From Cladobotryum mycophilum (lineage: Eukaryota; Ascomycota; Sordariomycetes; Hypocreales; Hypocreaceae), in NCBI GenBank assembly GCA_036429605.1, contig JAVFKD010000002.1, positions 1,488,001-1,552,000 of the forward strand: 64,000 nucleotides of DNA. Reading direction: 5' to 3'. Both the position numbers and the translations under genes were made by a program. Under the pieces are notes generated by a model that was not told the DNA's origin, searched no databases, and saw nothing but the letters and a program-made list of their open reading frames with translations. Positions 36,501 to 48,165 of this stretch are shown here, piece by piece (within the stretch, counting starts at the first letter, position 1; each line of letters opens with the position of its first letter).

Positions 36501-39500
36501 AAGAAAAAAAGAGCGTTCATCCCACCCACATGCTACTACGCATCTCGAACAATTTTGTGGGTCGTTGGACTGTCAAAGAGGGCACAATTCGGTGGGCCAG
36601 GCGGGCGATGAAACAATGTTCAAGATGGGGCCAGGGGAGGTATGCACATGTCAATACAAGGGCGGACTTTGGCGTTTGTGAAAGAAAAGGAATAAAAAAA
36701 GAATAAAGAGAAACAAGATTGGAAGAAATTCAGAGACCGACACTTCTTGGCAAACAGGTTGATCCACAGGGAGTTTGACCTTTTACCGCCCAATACGCTT
36801 TTGCATGACATGGGCATTGGTGAAGGGGGAGGCAGAGGGGAGGGGAGGGATCATCGAGATGCAGCATATTCTCAATAAGCAATTCGGAGATGAACCCCTG
36901 GACACCGCATGACAAGAACAGAGAGACGTGCTGTTTCATAGTTTGGTCAATCATAATAAACAGACACAATCCTTAAGCTGATGCCTACAAAAATATGTAC
37001 TTGTTCTTTGTTCACGATATTTTCCATGCGACGGATGTGGCTCTTACCCTTAATGAACCCATGAATCGTATTGTTGACGCCCATCCCGAAGGACCCGTCA
37101 TGAGTGGATATCCCATCCCATCCCATCCCCCCTAGCTTGTTGGTCGTAGAAGGATTGCATGGTAAATGCCGATCCTTATGCAACTTGACGGCGCCGGCCA
37201 ACAAGAGCTTTCTGCTAGTCACCGAACGAGCCGCCTCTTCTACATACTCACCGCTGACCAAGCCGTTGGCCTAATACCGTAAGTTGGCGATGTTCAGCCC
37301 GTTCATTCTATTCTCCAGAGTCGCAAAAGTGTCAAAGAGCTGGGCGATCACGTTTTTGCTACAGTTTACTATTCCAAGTTGTAACGCGATCGTCGTCAGC
37401 TTACCAGGCCATGTGACTCTCACTCTCTCTCTCTCTCTCTCCGTACATACATCTCTACCACCCCCTGGAAGGAAGAGAAGAAACCACCAAAAAAGAACTC
37501 ATACAAGGTTAGTTTTATGACGATCAATTCCTTTGATTTCCCTCCCCCGCGGGTGGGGAGAGGGAAGAACAAGCTTATCCCCGGAGTATTGGGGGATTGG
37601 AAACTTCATTTGTCGTTCGTTGGCGACAAGGCCTCAGAACGGACCGAACCTGAACGTGGGGAAGAGAGACAATGTCGCGGCCAATGTAGCATTGAGGCCT
37701 TTCAGATCAGCTTGGGGCTGAAGGGACGATGATACTCGGCCTTGCCTTTGTATGGATTAAACGGCGTGAAAAAGGGACTTTTCTCTCTCTTTCTCTTTCT
37801 CACTTGGGTTGGGAGCTAGTAGATGAACTTGTCCGTGATGTTTCAATTTTGGACCGAGTTGAGTAAGTTTTTTTTTGGCCTCGGGCTTTTTTCTCTTTCG
37901 TTGCGTTGCCCGTCGTTGCGGCATCCCGTAATGACGATGATGCTGATGATGATGCTGATGTGACCCTGGTAAGGGTAGTGCTCTTGGATGCCCATCTTGG
38001 TATGAATCAAGCGGGCGTTTTGGTCCACTAGAAACGCAATTGAGTGAGAAGAAAATGCCTCGAACTGTCCATACATACTCCGCATGGAGTACATGCACAT
38101 ACTAGATGACGATTGAACGTTTAAATGGCTCGTGCAGGGTATAAGGGAAAAAAGGGAGGGAACGAGAAGGCAGCAGTTTAAACAAGGGGCTCAAGGATGG
38201 ATCACTGAAAGAGGCTGATGATCGACGGGGCAACAAAAAAAAGGAACCGGGTCGTAAGACAAAGAGCTGGCAGCGTCACAACGGGTCAGTCATGTCATGC
38301 AAGGCGAGAAAATAAAAAAAGGGTAGCGTCCCAAGGAATGAGAAGAAAATTGGGGACGGACAGAGAGTGAGAAGATTGACTTGTCCCTCGATTTCATATT
38401 TTTGAGCCGTTTTCTACCAAGTGAGAGAGGAAGCTTTTACGTATAGTTAATGATATAGTGTTATTGCGAGTCATCAAGCCATGTCTTAGGATGATGGATG
38501 ATGAGTGTTTGTTGGTGTGCCCCCTCCCCGTCCTTGTTTGCTCTTTGTTGGGCCTCGTTGCGCCGCACTTTGACATATCACTTGGCGAGATATAGCAGAA
38601 GCCATAACGTTTTTAAATTACTATGATACATACACTATCTCTCGCACGCAAGATGATGATGGATAGGGAAGAAACATCCCATTACCAAAAACGCCGAACG
38701 CTCCGTATACCGGCGTCTTTGCATGTACACAAGTGTAAAGTCATTCTCCCAATTTCACTTACACATGGAATCTCGTTCTTTCTCATGCAACCCGGCCGGC
38801 CGGGGAGGGGGAAGGGGGGGGCGGAGAGATGGATGCAGGGCGTCCTGCAAAGTTTATGCGGATGCCTAGAATGCTAAGGGAACTTCGCTTCGGTACAGAA
38901 ATTCTCCATAGCAGACAAAAAAAAAGAATCTCGTGTGTCCACTTCCTGCATCCAGATTCTTACCCAATTGGTCTGTCCCCCCCATGGAGACTTGAGGGAC
39001 ACCCCGGTCAAGGGATCCAGTCCCCCTAACGTCATCGACGAAAATGATCATCAGGCAGAAGCATAAAGCATCCCGGGCAAAAAAGCAAGGCCAAGAAGGG
39101 GACCCTCCAAGCTTCTCCCCCCACGCCCCTCCCAAAAAAGAAAAAAACATAAAAACAAGGCCACCGTTCTATGTACGGCTCGTGGTGTGGGATCCTCCCA
39201 AGCCCTCCGTTTTAACAGGTTAGGACTCCGCAAATTCCCCAATTCTGACTCGCCATAACTGGAAAGGGCATTCTCTTCCGGCGTCCGGAGAGAGAGGAAG
39301 AGAGAGAGGAAGAGAGGAGAGCTTGCACTAACAATTTAAAGCTTGGGACACTTGGACGCGCTTGCTCGTTCATTTGCCCGTAGTTTATGCATCCGCTTCA
39401 TAGTAGTAGGCCCCAACAACACACAGTGGCGTCCACACACACATGCAAACTTGGCTCTCCTAGGGTTGCAGGTTCAGAGTCCGGCCCGATCGATTTCCTT

Positions 39501-39657
39501 CTTCCTTGCTGAGCTACGTGTTAGTTTGCCCTGTTTAAGTGCCGGGGATCCGATGCGTGGTAGCTGTGGTTGACGCCTCAGCCGTGAACATATTTTGTCA
39601 TTTCTGCACGTACAGGCTCAGGCGTTCTTACGGAGGTTGCTTTCTTTTTTGCATCTT

Positions 39658-39688
<31 letters not shown>

Positions 39689-41344
39689 CGTCCTTTGCTA
39701 AGAGGGAATGACATTGCCTGCGCATTGCCGTGTGGCGTATCTACTAGGTAGTAATAGTCCTGGACGTATGTATGTATGTATGTGGGTTATGTCTGTCGTA
39801 TGTACGATGGGACGGGAAGTTGAAAGGACAGAAACAGAGAGAGCAGGGATTCTGCTCCGTTCGCTTGCCCAACGGTTCCCAAGAAAGCAGGGAATCGAAA
39901 GAAGAATAACATGACAAAAGTGGCCGCCACATTCTCTGAAGAACTAGACAAGAAGAAAAAAACAGCCGATCTTGGCATTTCTGATATCACCAACAAACAA
40001 ACAAAAACAAAAACAAAAAGACAACAAAAACGGTGAAAAAAAATCATATGGTCTGAGTAGGATTTCGCATGCATCCTCCACTTTGTCTTGGGAGTTCCAC
40101 CTTACATCAACGCAGAGTAACCTAGAACACACAACACAACACAAAAGCATCATATTATGTGTATGCATGGTTGTATACTTTTTTTATGTATGTACATACC
40201 CTTGCCTTTTCCTTTCCCTGGACGAAGACGGTCCCCCTCCCTCCCCTCCTCACCTCACCTCACTCATTGTCACTGTCACACACCCCCATGAAAGTAAAAT
40301 GAAACAGACTGCATGGCTCTCGCTCTCGATGGGACGGCCGAGAACGTTGCAAGCAAGAAAAACGAATGAAATAAAATGGACCGTCTCCGGATCGTCTCCT
40401 GCTGAACTGTGATTGATTATGTCTCAAATGGTTGGCCTAGAATGGAATCCCACCACCACCCCCAAGACAAGACCAAAAAAAAAAAAAAACACTCCCCCAG
40501 CTTGTGTTCAGGGTTGCTAGGGCCGCAAGCAGCTTGGCAGGTTCGTCTCATTCCTGGTCCAAAATCCGATTCCTTAACCGCCAAAAGAGAGAGAGAGAGA
40601 GGGAGGTCTCGTCCCCGGATGTTTCCCTATCCCTGTCCGGGTCCGTATAATACAGTAATGTACTTTACGGAGCAGGTAGTAGTAGTAGAACGCCCCCCTT
40701 GTCACATATGTGTGTCTGGTCTGTCTTGAATGGAGGCAATATGTATGCGTACCTACATGCATCTGGACCTCGGGTCCGTGTTATTCAGACCTAGGTCTAC
40801 GGACTATGTGTACCACCGCATCTCAACAAGAGAGGCAAGGGTTCAATGTTCATGGGGGTGCAAGGGGGGGGGAGCAAGCGCACCCGGCCTGTCGGCTAGG
40901 CCGAATGCGATGATCTCCCCCAGATCCCAAACAAGACGACCAAAAAAGAAGAGAGACAACACGGACGGACTGGACTGGACTTGGGGGTTGTCATCCAGAA
41001 TATCCACAACCGGTGGGGGTGTGGATTAATTGTTCGACACCTCTTTTGGGATACTTGCCATGGTGGATCATGGGCAGATAGATCCCCCATCTTCTTCTTT
41101 TTCGCCCGCGTGATGCCATTGATTGTATTATAAAGTTAAACAAGATCCCGCTGTTACATCTTCTTCCTTTCCCTCTCTCTCTCTCTCCTCTCTCCATCCT
41201 CCTTCTTCCCCATCCCCAATTACCCCTTCTTCTCCTTCTTCTCCTTTGGGGTATCTTATTTGTTTTTGTTCCCAAATCTTCTGTAATTTGGGGATCTTGA
41301 AACGGAAGAAAGAACCTTACTATAAGGGAGCCTCTTTCCTTAAG
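30557..41344. other. 10.8-kb gene-poor region
   Basis: No convincing gene is visible. From 31 to 36 kb the sequence is more AT-rich, with small overlapping frames on both strands (for example 32305-32622, 32992-33277 minus, 33318-33692, 34194-34739) that may be worn remains of genes or transposons. From 36.5 to 41.3 kb it is rich in purine/pyrimidine tracts and simple repeats, as in long promoters. A TAG microsatellite lies at 39658-39688. Possible non-coding RNA or genes with many short exons cannot be excluded by eye. Confidence 0.5.
39658..39688 (+). repeat. (TAG)10 microsatellite
   Basis: About ten perfect TAG units in the gene-poor region upstream of the MFS transporter gene. Confidence 0.9.
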
Positions 41345-43339
41345 ATGGCAGATCAACATCCACATGCCCGCTTCGGCGAGGACCCTCCCCAGATCCTGAA
41401 CCAAAGGGATCTCGACCTCGCCAACGAGAAGCTCAAGTCCGGCAACTCCAACAACGGCGAGGGCTCCGGCAGCGACCACATCGACTCCAAGGAAGAAGGC
41501 GCCGGCGGCGGCCCAGAGGGCGAGAAGCTCGAGAAGCTCGGCACCTACGACAAGTACGAGATCACGGAGGATGACTGCTACGAGGAGCTCGGCTACTGCT
41601 TCCCCACGTGGAAGAAGTGGTACATCCTCACCGTCATCTTCTGGGTCCAGGTGTCCATGAACTTCAACACTTCCCTGTACTCCAACGCCATCCCGGGCAT
41701 CGCCCACGAGTTCAGCGTCAGCGAGCAGGCCGCCCGGTGCGGTGCCATGATCTTCCTCGTCCTCTACGCCTTTGGCTGCGAGCTCTGGGCCCCCTGGTCT
41801 GAGGAGTTTGGCCGCTGGCCCGTCCTGCAGCTGTCCCTCTTCCTGGTCAACATCTGGCAGCTCCCCGTCGCCCTGGCCCCCAACTTCGCCTCCATCATGG
41901 TCGGTCGTGCCCTGGGCGGTCTCTCCTCCGCTGGAGGCTCCGTCACACTCGGCATGATTGCCGACATGTGGGAGGCCGATTCCCAGCAGTACGCCGTCGC
42001 CTACGTTGTCTTCTCCTCCGTTGGTGGGTCCGTCCTGGGTCCCATTGTCGGCGGCTTCACTGAAAAGTACCTCGACTGGAGGTGGTCCATCTGGGTCCAG
42101 CTCATCTTTGGCGGCTTCGTCCAGCTGCTCCATCTCTTCACCGTTCCCGAGACCCGAACCACCATCATGATGAACCGCATCGCCAAGAAGCGACGTGAGG
42201 AGACGGGCGCCAACATCTGGGGCCCCGACGAGCTCGTCCCCTTCTGGGACCGCTTCTCCGCCAAGGAGGTCATGATTACCTGGATCCGTCCCTTCAAGAT
42301 GTTCCTCACCGAGCCCATTGTCCTCGTCCTCTCCCTCCTCTCCGGTTTCTCTGACGCCCTCATCTTCATGTTCATCCAGTCCTTTGGCCTCGTGTACGCG
42401 CAGTGGGGCTTCGGCACCGTCGAGATCGGCCTGTCTTTCATCCCCATTGGTATTGGCTACGTCATTGCCTGGCTCCTCTTCATCCCCGCCATCAAGCGCA
42501 ACATTGCGGAGCGCAAGGCCAAGCCCAACGACGAGCGTGCCCAGTACGAGTCCCGTCTGTGGTTCCTCCTGTATACCGTCCCGTGCTTGCCCATTGGTCT
42601 CATTGGTTTCGCCTGGACCATTCAGGGCCCCCCATCCACTGGATCGGCTCCATGGTGTTTGTCGCCATCGTCGGTATCGCCAACTATGCCATCTACATGG
42701 CTACCATTGACTACATGATTTGCGCCTACGGCCCTTACTCTGCCTCCGCTACTGGCGGCAACGGATGGTCCCGTGATTTCCTGGCAGGTGTCCTGACTCT
42801 GCCCGCCATTCCCTTCTTCAAGAACATTGGCAAGGACTCGGGCAAGAACCTGGAATACGCCAGCACCATCCTCTTCGGCATCGCCTTTGTCCTGGTCATT
42901 GCCGTCTACGTCATCTACTGGAAGGGCCCTGAGCTGCGTCGCCGATCTCCCTTTGCCCAGCGATTGGCTGACGCTCGTCAAGAGCAGGGTGACGGTGGCC
43001 GCCGCGGCAGTGTTGCCTATGATCCCATGCGCCGAAGTAAGTTGCATCCCATCTCTCCCTCTCTCCCTCCCTGATTCTCCCCATCTCTCTGCCCAATCCT
43101 TAATATCCCTCATCCCTCATTCCAATGTAACCTCTACGATGATAATGAATCATGTTCAAATGCTAACCCAATTTTTTCTTCTCCACAGCTTCTACCGCTT
43201 CCGCTTCTGGACAGGGCCGCAGATTCAGCCAACAGCATCGCTTCTTTGGCGAGAGCAGAGTCACCCCCGCGGTACTCCCCGCGGTACCCCTTCAGCCTCT
43301 CGCAGACAGAGCTTGGCCAACGTTGTAAAGAAGCAATGA
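41345..43339 (+). CDS. MFS transporter, DHA1-like, with an apparent one-base frameshift
   Basis: The first exon starts at ATG 41345 (TTAAGATGG); a 152-nt intron spans 43037-43188 (GTAAGT to CACAG). The first 95 residues are hydrophilic; about 12 membrane helices follow. Family marks include FLVLYAFGCELWAPWSEEFGR (loop 2-3), GGLSSAGGSVTLGMIADMWE and GPIVGGF, as in drug/polyamine proton antiporters. Reading breaks inside a run of six Cs at 42628-42633: the frame leaves GFAWTIQGPP and stops at 42716-42718, while the neighbouring frame goes on as IHWIGSMVF and NYAIYMATIDYMICAYGPYSASATGGNGW to the last helices. A missing C explains this. As written, the protein would be cut to 457 residues. A second C-run in exon 2 may have the same fault. 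Confidence 0.85.
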
Positions 43340-44383
43340 TGACGAAAATGACCTAATTCAAACAAAAACAACAACCACCACCAAAAAAATATTATGGAAC
43401 TCAGCGATCAATAATGATTTGTAGAGGGCGGGGGGTAGATAAGGGGGTTCGTCATCCTGCATGCATGCATTTTGTTTGCATTTTTTGGATTTAATGTCAA
43501 CGCCGGAGTTGGCGCGCTTTAGGTCGTGTTGGAGTTTTTTAATTGAAAGCTGATTGATTGAATGCGTTTGGATGTACGATTACACAAAATTACAATACCA
43601 ATACCATAAACAGGATGATGATAAGAGGATTTGCTTTCTATAGCAGTCCCCATCTCCTTGCATTAATGCAATTGAATTCATCTCGACAGCTCTGGTGACT
43701 CTTTGTCTTCTTTTGCCTCACCCATTCGTTCTGCGTGCTTCATCGTGTTATGGCAATCTGAAATTAAAAAAGACTGCTGGTCAGCACTACCATTATGATC
43801 ATCTCTGATGTCACTCCCCTCCGCTCTAAATGCCTGTTTCACTTGGTTCAGCTTAGCTCGAATAAGGTAAACTTCGATGTTCAAGATCAAGCCAGAATTG
43901 GGGTGATCTGAGCGTGTGGGTGTGCCTCTGAGATTCCCGACTTTTGGTGGCTTTGGTTACTTGCTGTAGAGCTGTACGCCTAACGTTTGAATAACGCGTC
44001 CGTCACAAGTCAGAATGACGACGTTTGGTGATTGCATCGCGATTTACTTTGCTTGGCATGCAAACTATCGATGTCCATTCGCAAACCCCATTCGTGAACA
44101 CGATGAATACGGTTCTCAGCCATCGCTTTCGGCTCTCGCGGAAAATCGGATCCAGAAGAGCATAAAATGAGCATCCAAGACGGGACCGTCGTCTTGCGAT
44201 GCCTGCAGCTTGATCTCGCACCGTCTTTTTTTATTTAGTTTTTGCAGACCCAGTTCATTAGTAGGTCTCATTTTTACAACACCAACACCGTCTCACCTGC
44301 AAGTCAGCACGTTTGTAACGTAACGGAGTTCCGAATAACAATAATAATAATAAGAAAAGAAAGACAAAAAGAAAAATCCAGTC
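43340..44383. other. Intergenic, no gene seen
   Basis: 3' flank of the MFS gene and promoter of the NmrA-like gene. Two short minus-strand frames (43890-43678, 44221-44003) have no recognisable domain. An AATAATAAT stretch lies just before the next start. Confidence 0.55.
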
Positions 44384-45541
44384 ATGCGCGTGACCATTGC
44401 CCCAGCGAGCCCCAAGACGGGTGCGGCCACCATTCGCGCACTCCTGGCCAACGCACCGCCGAGCCTCGAGATCCACGCCCTGTACCGAAACGCGGCAAAC
44501 GCCCCGGCGGAGTTTATGTCCCGTGCCAACTTTCGAGCCCTGCAGGGTGATGTGACGGACCCTTCAACCCTTGACCTTACCGGCTCAGATGCCGTCCTGG
44601 CCATAACCCCTCCGGCATATGACAGTGGGGATCCCCTAAAGTTCGCCGAAATCGTATCCAAGAATATCAAAGATGCTATTGAAAGGTCGGCGACGGTGAA
44701 AAGGCTCGTGCTGCTGAGTAGCGGTGGTGCGCAATTTAACCATGGAGTTGTAAGTGCGGCGGTCCAGAACCCGTCTTCTTGTCTCTCTGTCTCTGTCTCT
44801 CAATTTTGTTTCTCGTGCCTGGCAGCAGTTCATCGCTGCCTGCTTGCTCACCCCATGGTATGATCTACTACCATGCCATTCAAAATGGGGGAGGGAGGGT
44901 GGTGTCAAAAACCCCAACAAAGAACCACCAAAAACACAACCCAAATCTCAGATCTGGACCGATCCCATGGGAAACTGACACAAATTCAGGGCGAGATTAG
45001 AACTAATAACATTGCGGAGACGGTCCTAGCAGCGACCAACGTTCGAGAACTCGTCTTTGTTCGGTGCACATTCTTCATGGAGAACTGGACCGCCAGTCTT
45101 GAGACACTCCAGACTCCGGAACCGTTCTTCTTCTCCACCATCACGCCTCTGGATTGGAAGGTCCCCATGGTTGCGACCAGAGACATTGGGTTGGCCCTCG
45201 CTGCTGAATTGATAAAACAGCCCGAATCGGGGGATTCCTCTGGACCCTTCATTTTCGACCTCCACGGCCCACAAGAATACAGCTCCCTGGATGTGCAGGC
45301 CGCCTTCTCCAGCGCCCTGGGGAAGAAGGTCGAGCTGAGGGCCGTGGAGAGGGATGGATTGCACGGTTACTTTGCCCAGGTATTTCCGCCCGCGCACGTG
45401 GATCTTTGGGTGGAGATGTCATTGAGTTTTCTTCCAGGAGGTATTCTTGCCCCTGACAAGAATGACTATGACAACAAACCCATTGTTCACGGAAGGACAG
45501 AGTTGCTGGAAGCGATCAAGGACGGCCTGGCCGGCCTGTGA
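44384..45541 (+). CDS. NmrA-like NAD(P)-binding protein
   Basis: Exons 44384-44749 and 44990-45541, with an unusually long 240-nt intron (GTAAGT to TTCAG), give 305 residues in phase 0. The order of elements is that of NmrA-like/atypical SDR proteins: first strand and loop (VTIAPASPKTGAATI), YRN after strand 2, GDVTD after strand 3, AVLAITPP, VKRLVLLSSGGAQF, and later VPMVATRDIGLALAAEL and a C-terminal lid. The glycine loop is altered (PASPKTG in place of GATGxxG), so nucleotide binding may be weak or changed. Such proteins are redox sensors or reductases. It is cytosolic by sequence. Confidence 0.85.
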
Positions 45542-45939
45542 TGGACAATGCTGCGTTTAGCCATTGCTGCAGTGCAATGTGCATAAAATGCACAATGCTC
45601 GGGACGTTGAAACCAAAAGCCGATTGTAATTGAAACAGTAAAAGTACTTGATTTTTTTTTAGTTTGAATGATCCAATTGAATGAGTAATTATGATGCTGA
45701 TGTTGATACTTCAAGTGTTTGAGTGAGAGCTTCACAAAGATGCAACTTCCTCAGCGATACCGGCGAGCTAAGCCTGAGATTGCTTATGTAATCATACCCA
45801 CATCACAAAGCCGAGAAAAACCGGATTAGTGAACGCGATGAAGCTCATGGAGAGCATCAAATTGCCGAATCTTGAGATAAACGTCAACCCGAACTGTGAT
45901 ACGGATAACTCGTTGATCAGCCTTGACCGAGCAACGAAC
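45542..45939. other. Short intergenic region
   Basis: Promoter and probable 5' UTR of the thioesterase gene. The reading frame is open back to 45829, but the upstream residues lack the mitochondrial-signal character that begins at 45940. Confidence 0.6.
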
Positions 45940-47090
45940 ATGTTTTCTTCCAGCAGACTAAGTGGCCGCGCTGCGAGGGCAATTGCACAATCTTCATCGA
46001 CGCGAAATTTTTCTACAGGTTTTGCTCGGCTGTCATCAGTCAAATTTGTCACTCCTGAGCCGCCGGCCCTGCAGACAAACGGCAGCAATTCAAGATGGCT
46101 GAATGAGTTGCAAAAGACCCTTAAAGAGATGAAGGCCGCGGAGCTCCCGCACAATGATAATGCCAGGGTTGGAAAGCGTCTCAAGAAGATAGATACCCAC
46201 TGGCTGGAGCTGCTCTCTGGTCGGGAGGGGTATCTGCTCGATGCAAAAACGAGGGGGTTGGACAAACTCCCTGTGGTATGGGGAGAAATGGTGAGTGACG
46301 CTTTGAATCCGTATTTGCGGGGTGTCTAGACCGCTGACCTGAGGTCCGCCTTTGACGGAAACAGGATTCCATGGTAAGTGACTTCACTTCTCTGTACCCC
46401 AACAACGCTATACTAAAGCTGATACGTGGACATAGGGTACATGAGTCTCGACCATCGTGAGAACCTGATCAAGCTTGTAATGCTAACCCCCTCATAGGTC
46501 ACGTAAATAACATCGTCTACAATCGTTGGGCCGAGGCTGGACGTGTCAACTGGATCACCAGCTTTGCAAAGAACGCCGAGCCAGAGCACAAGGCAGATTG
46601 GGAGACCATCATGTCCCCGCGCGGAATAGGCCTTATTCTGGGAAGTATTAGGACCGACTACAAATTTGTATGTTCACCTGCAGTCGTCGCTTCAGTCATA
46701 ATATCACTCAATAGGATGAAGCTAACCAATATCGCAAAGCCTGTATCGTACCCAGACCACGTGTCAATTGTTCACAAGATCGCCACCGAAGTAGACAGTA
46801 CTTCCGACAGGTTCGTCCTGGAGTCCATCATATTCTCGGAAAAGCACCAGCGCATCGCGGCAAGGACCTGGGAGGACATTGTCGTGTACGACTACATTGC
46901 AGGCAAGAAGGCGCCGTTGAAGCCGTTCATGGTGGAAGCGCTGGCAAACATGTATCATCTTCAGGAGAAGCGGAGAAAGGCAGTCGAGGCTGAAATCGGA
47001 GAGTTCAACGACCTCATAAGGGAAATAGGACAGAAGTTGAAACCTCGTAGAAGGGACAGAGCGATGCCGGCATCTGCTGCACGGTCTTAG
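45940..47090 (+). CDS. HotDog-fold (4HBT) acyl-CoA thioesterase-like protein, probably mitochondrial
   Basis: Proposed exons are 45940-46290, 46365-46373, 46436 (one base) and 46498-46667, then 46740-47090, giving 293 residues. Residues 1-33 are rich in Ser, Arg and Ala without acids, like a mitochondrial presequence, which decides this start over the upstream ATG at 45829. The HotDog domain is marked by WGEMDSMGHVNNIVYNRWAE, where the Asp supplied by the 9-nt exon is the usual catalytic residue. A helical, basic C-terminus follows. The 4HBT family hydrolyses acyl-CoA thioesters. The splice structure between DSM and HVNN is unusual: two introns of 62 and 61 nt appear separated by a single G. 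A one-base assembly loss would explain the frame equally well. Confidence 0.85.
46374..46497 (+). other. Candidate stwintron or pair of introns around a 1-nt exon
   Basis: 46374-46435 has donor GTAAGT, possible branch site GCTGATAC and acceptor CATAG. 46437-46497 has donor GTACAT, branch site TGCTAAC and acceptor CATAG. They are 62 and 61 nt long, both normal for the species, and leave one G between them. Removing both keeps the HotDog motif in frame; removing the whole 124 nt as one GT-AG intron gives ATG-GTC-ACG-TAA, an immediate stop. Confidence 0.6.
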
Positions 47091-48165
47091 GGACGTATAG
47101 ATTCTAGACTTGCAATGAACTTGGCTGAATAGAGTACTTGTCCTTTGTACAACTTGGGGGTCGTGTCAAGGTGAAAACTTTGACCTCCGATTAGCCTGCT
47201 AAGAAAAAAAAACCAGGCCAACACAAAGACGCATCATCTGGGACATACACAATCAACTTCAACTGGGGCTCTCATCAGATACTTTCGAAACTGCAGCCTT
47301 ATTGCACTTGCAATGCATACTAAAGGCCCACAATGGCCCTATCTTTAAAGACTACGTATCAACTTTCTTCAACAACGTTCGCGCTTCCAAACTTTATATG
47401 GACATCTGACATAGTCCCTGGTCTCGGTATACGTGATTTGTAAGCCACCAACCTCCTGATAACTGCTTCAGCCCTCGATGTTACTCCTGATGTTAGGAGC
47501 TATCGCCATAAGATTTCGACGATACTACGACGATATCGTGTTAAAATGCGTCCTAATCTTCTCGGACCTCTCCTTGATTGTGCTCTTTTTTCTGCTACCC
47601 CTCAATGTATCATTGCGGTTGGACAATTGGATTATTCCTCTGTATCAAATCGAGCGGTAGTTGGAGTGTCGTTTGTAACATGTCAACCCCCTAACACTAG
47701 ACAGTGAACTGGGATGAAGCCGTGACACTATGGGGGAAGGTGATCACCCAACATTAAGTGAGCTAGGCAAGTGCGAAGCTGAGGGTAGCTACGTATGCCC
47801 TTTGCTAGAATGAGAGGGGCTGAACGCGGAGAATAAAACATCTTTCAGAGCACAACACCTGCCTCTTGTTCCTAGGTATACTCCATCAACTTTGACTAGG
47901 TCATGTTCATCACGAGCTATCGGCTCTCCCCGTACCTGTGGAGTTGTTGTCGCATCGGCCTACGGAAGAATAGACTGCTTCGGTAGAGTTATATAAACAG
48001 AAACTTCGACCACGTTGACAGAAAACAAATCCTAGACGAAACCAAGATCACAAAAAACGCATTTCTCACCAAAGCAAGCTCTCACTGAGCAAAACTCTCA
48101 CCAAACCCAAATGCAGCAAACACCTTAGCAAAGTCCAAGCCTAGCAAGTGAAAAAATTCTCCAGC
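47091..48165. other. Intergenic, no gene seen
   Basis: Holds the 3' flank of the thioesterase and the promoter of the trypsin-like gene. The 180-base frame at 47478-47660 is hydrophobic but has no splice partners or start support. A CA-rich 5' UTR-like stretch occupies 48010-48160. Confidence 0.55.

Noticed and set aside
40991..42133. 380-codon minus-strand frame
   Set aside because: Antisense of the MFS transporter exon, with acidic/glycine-rich shadow composition and no domain.
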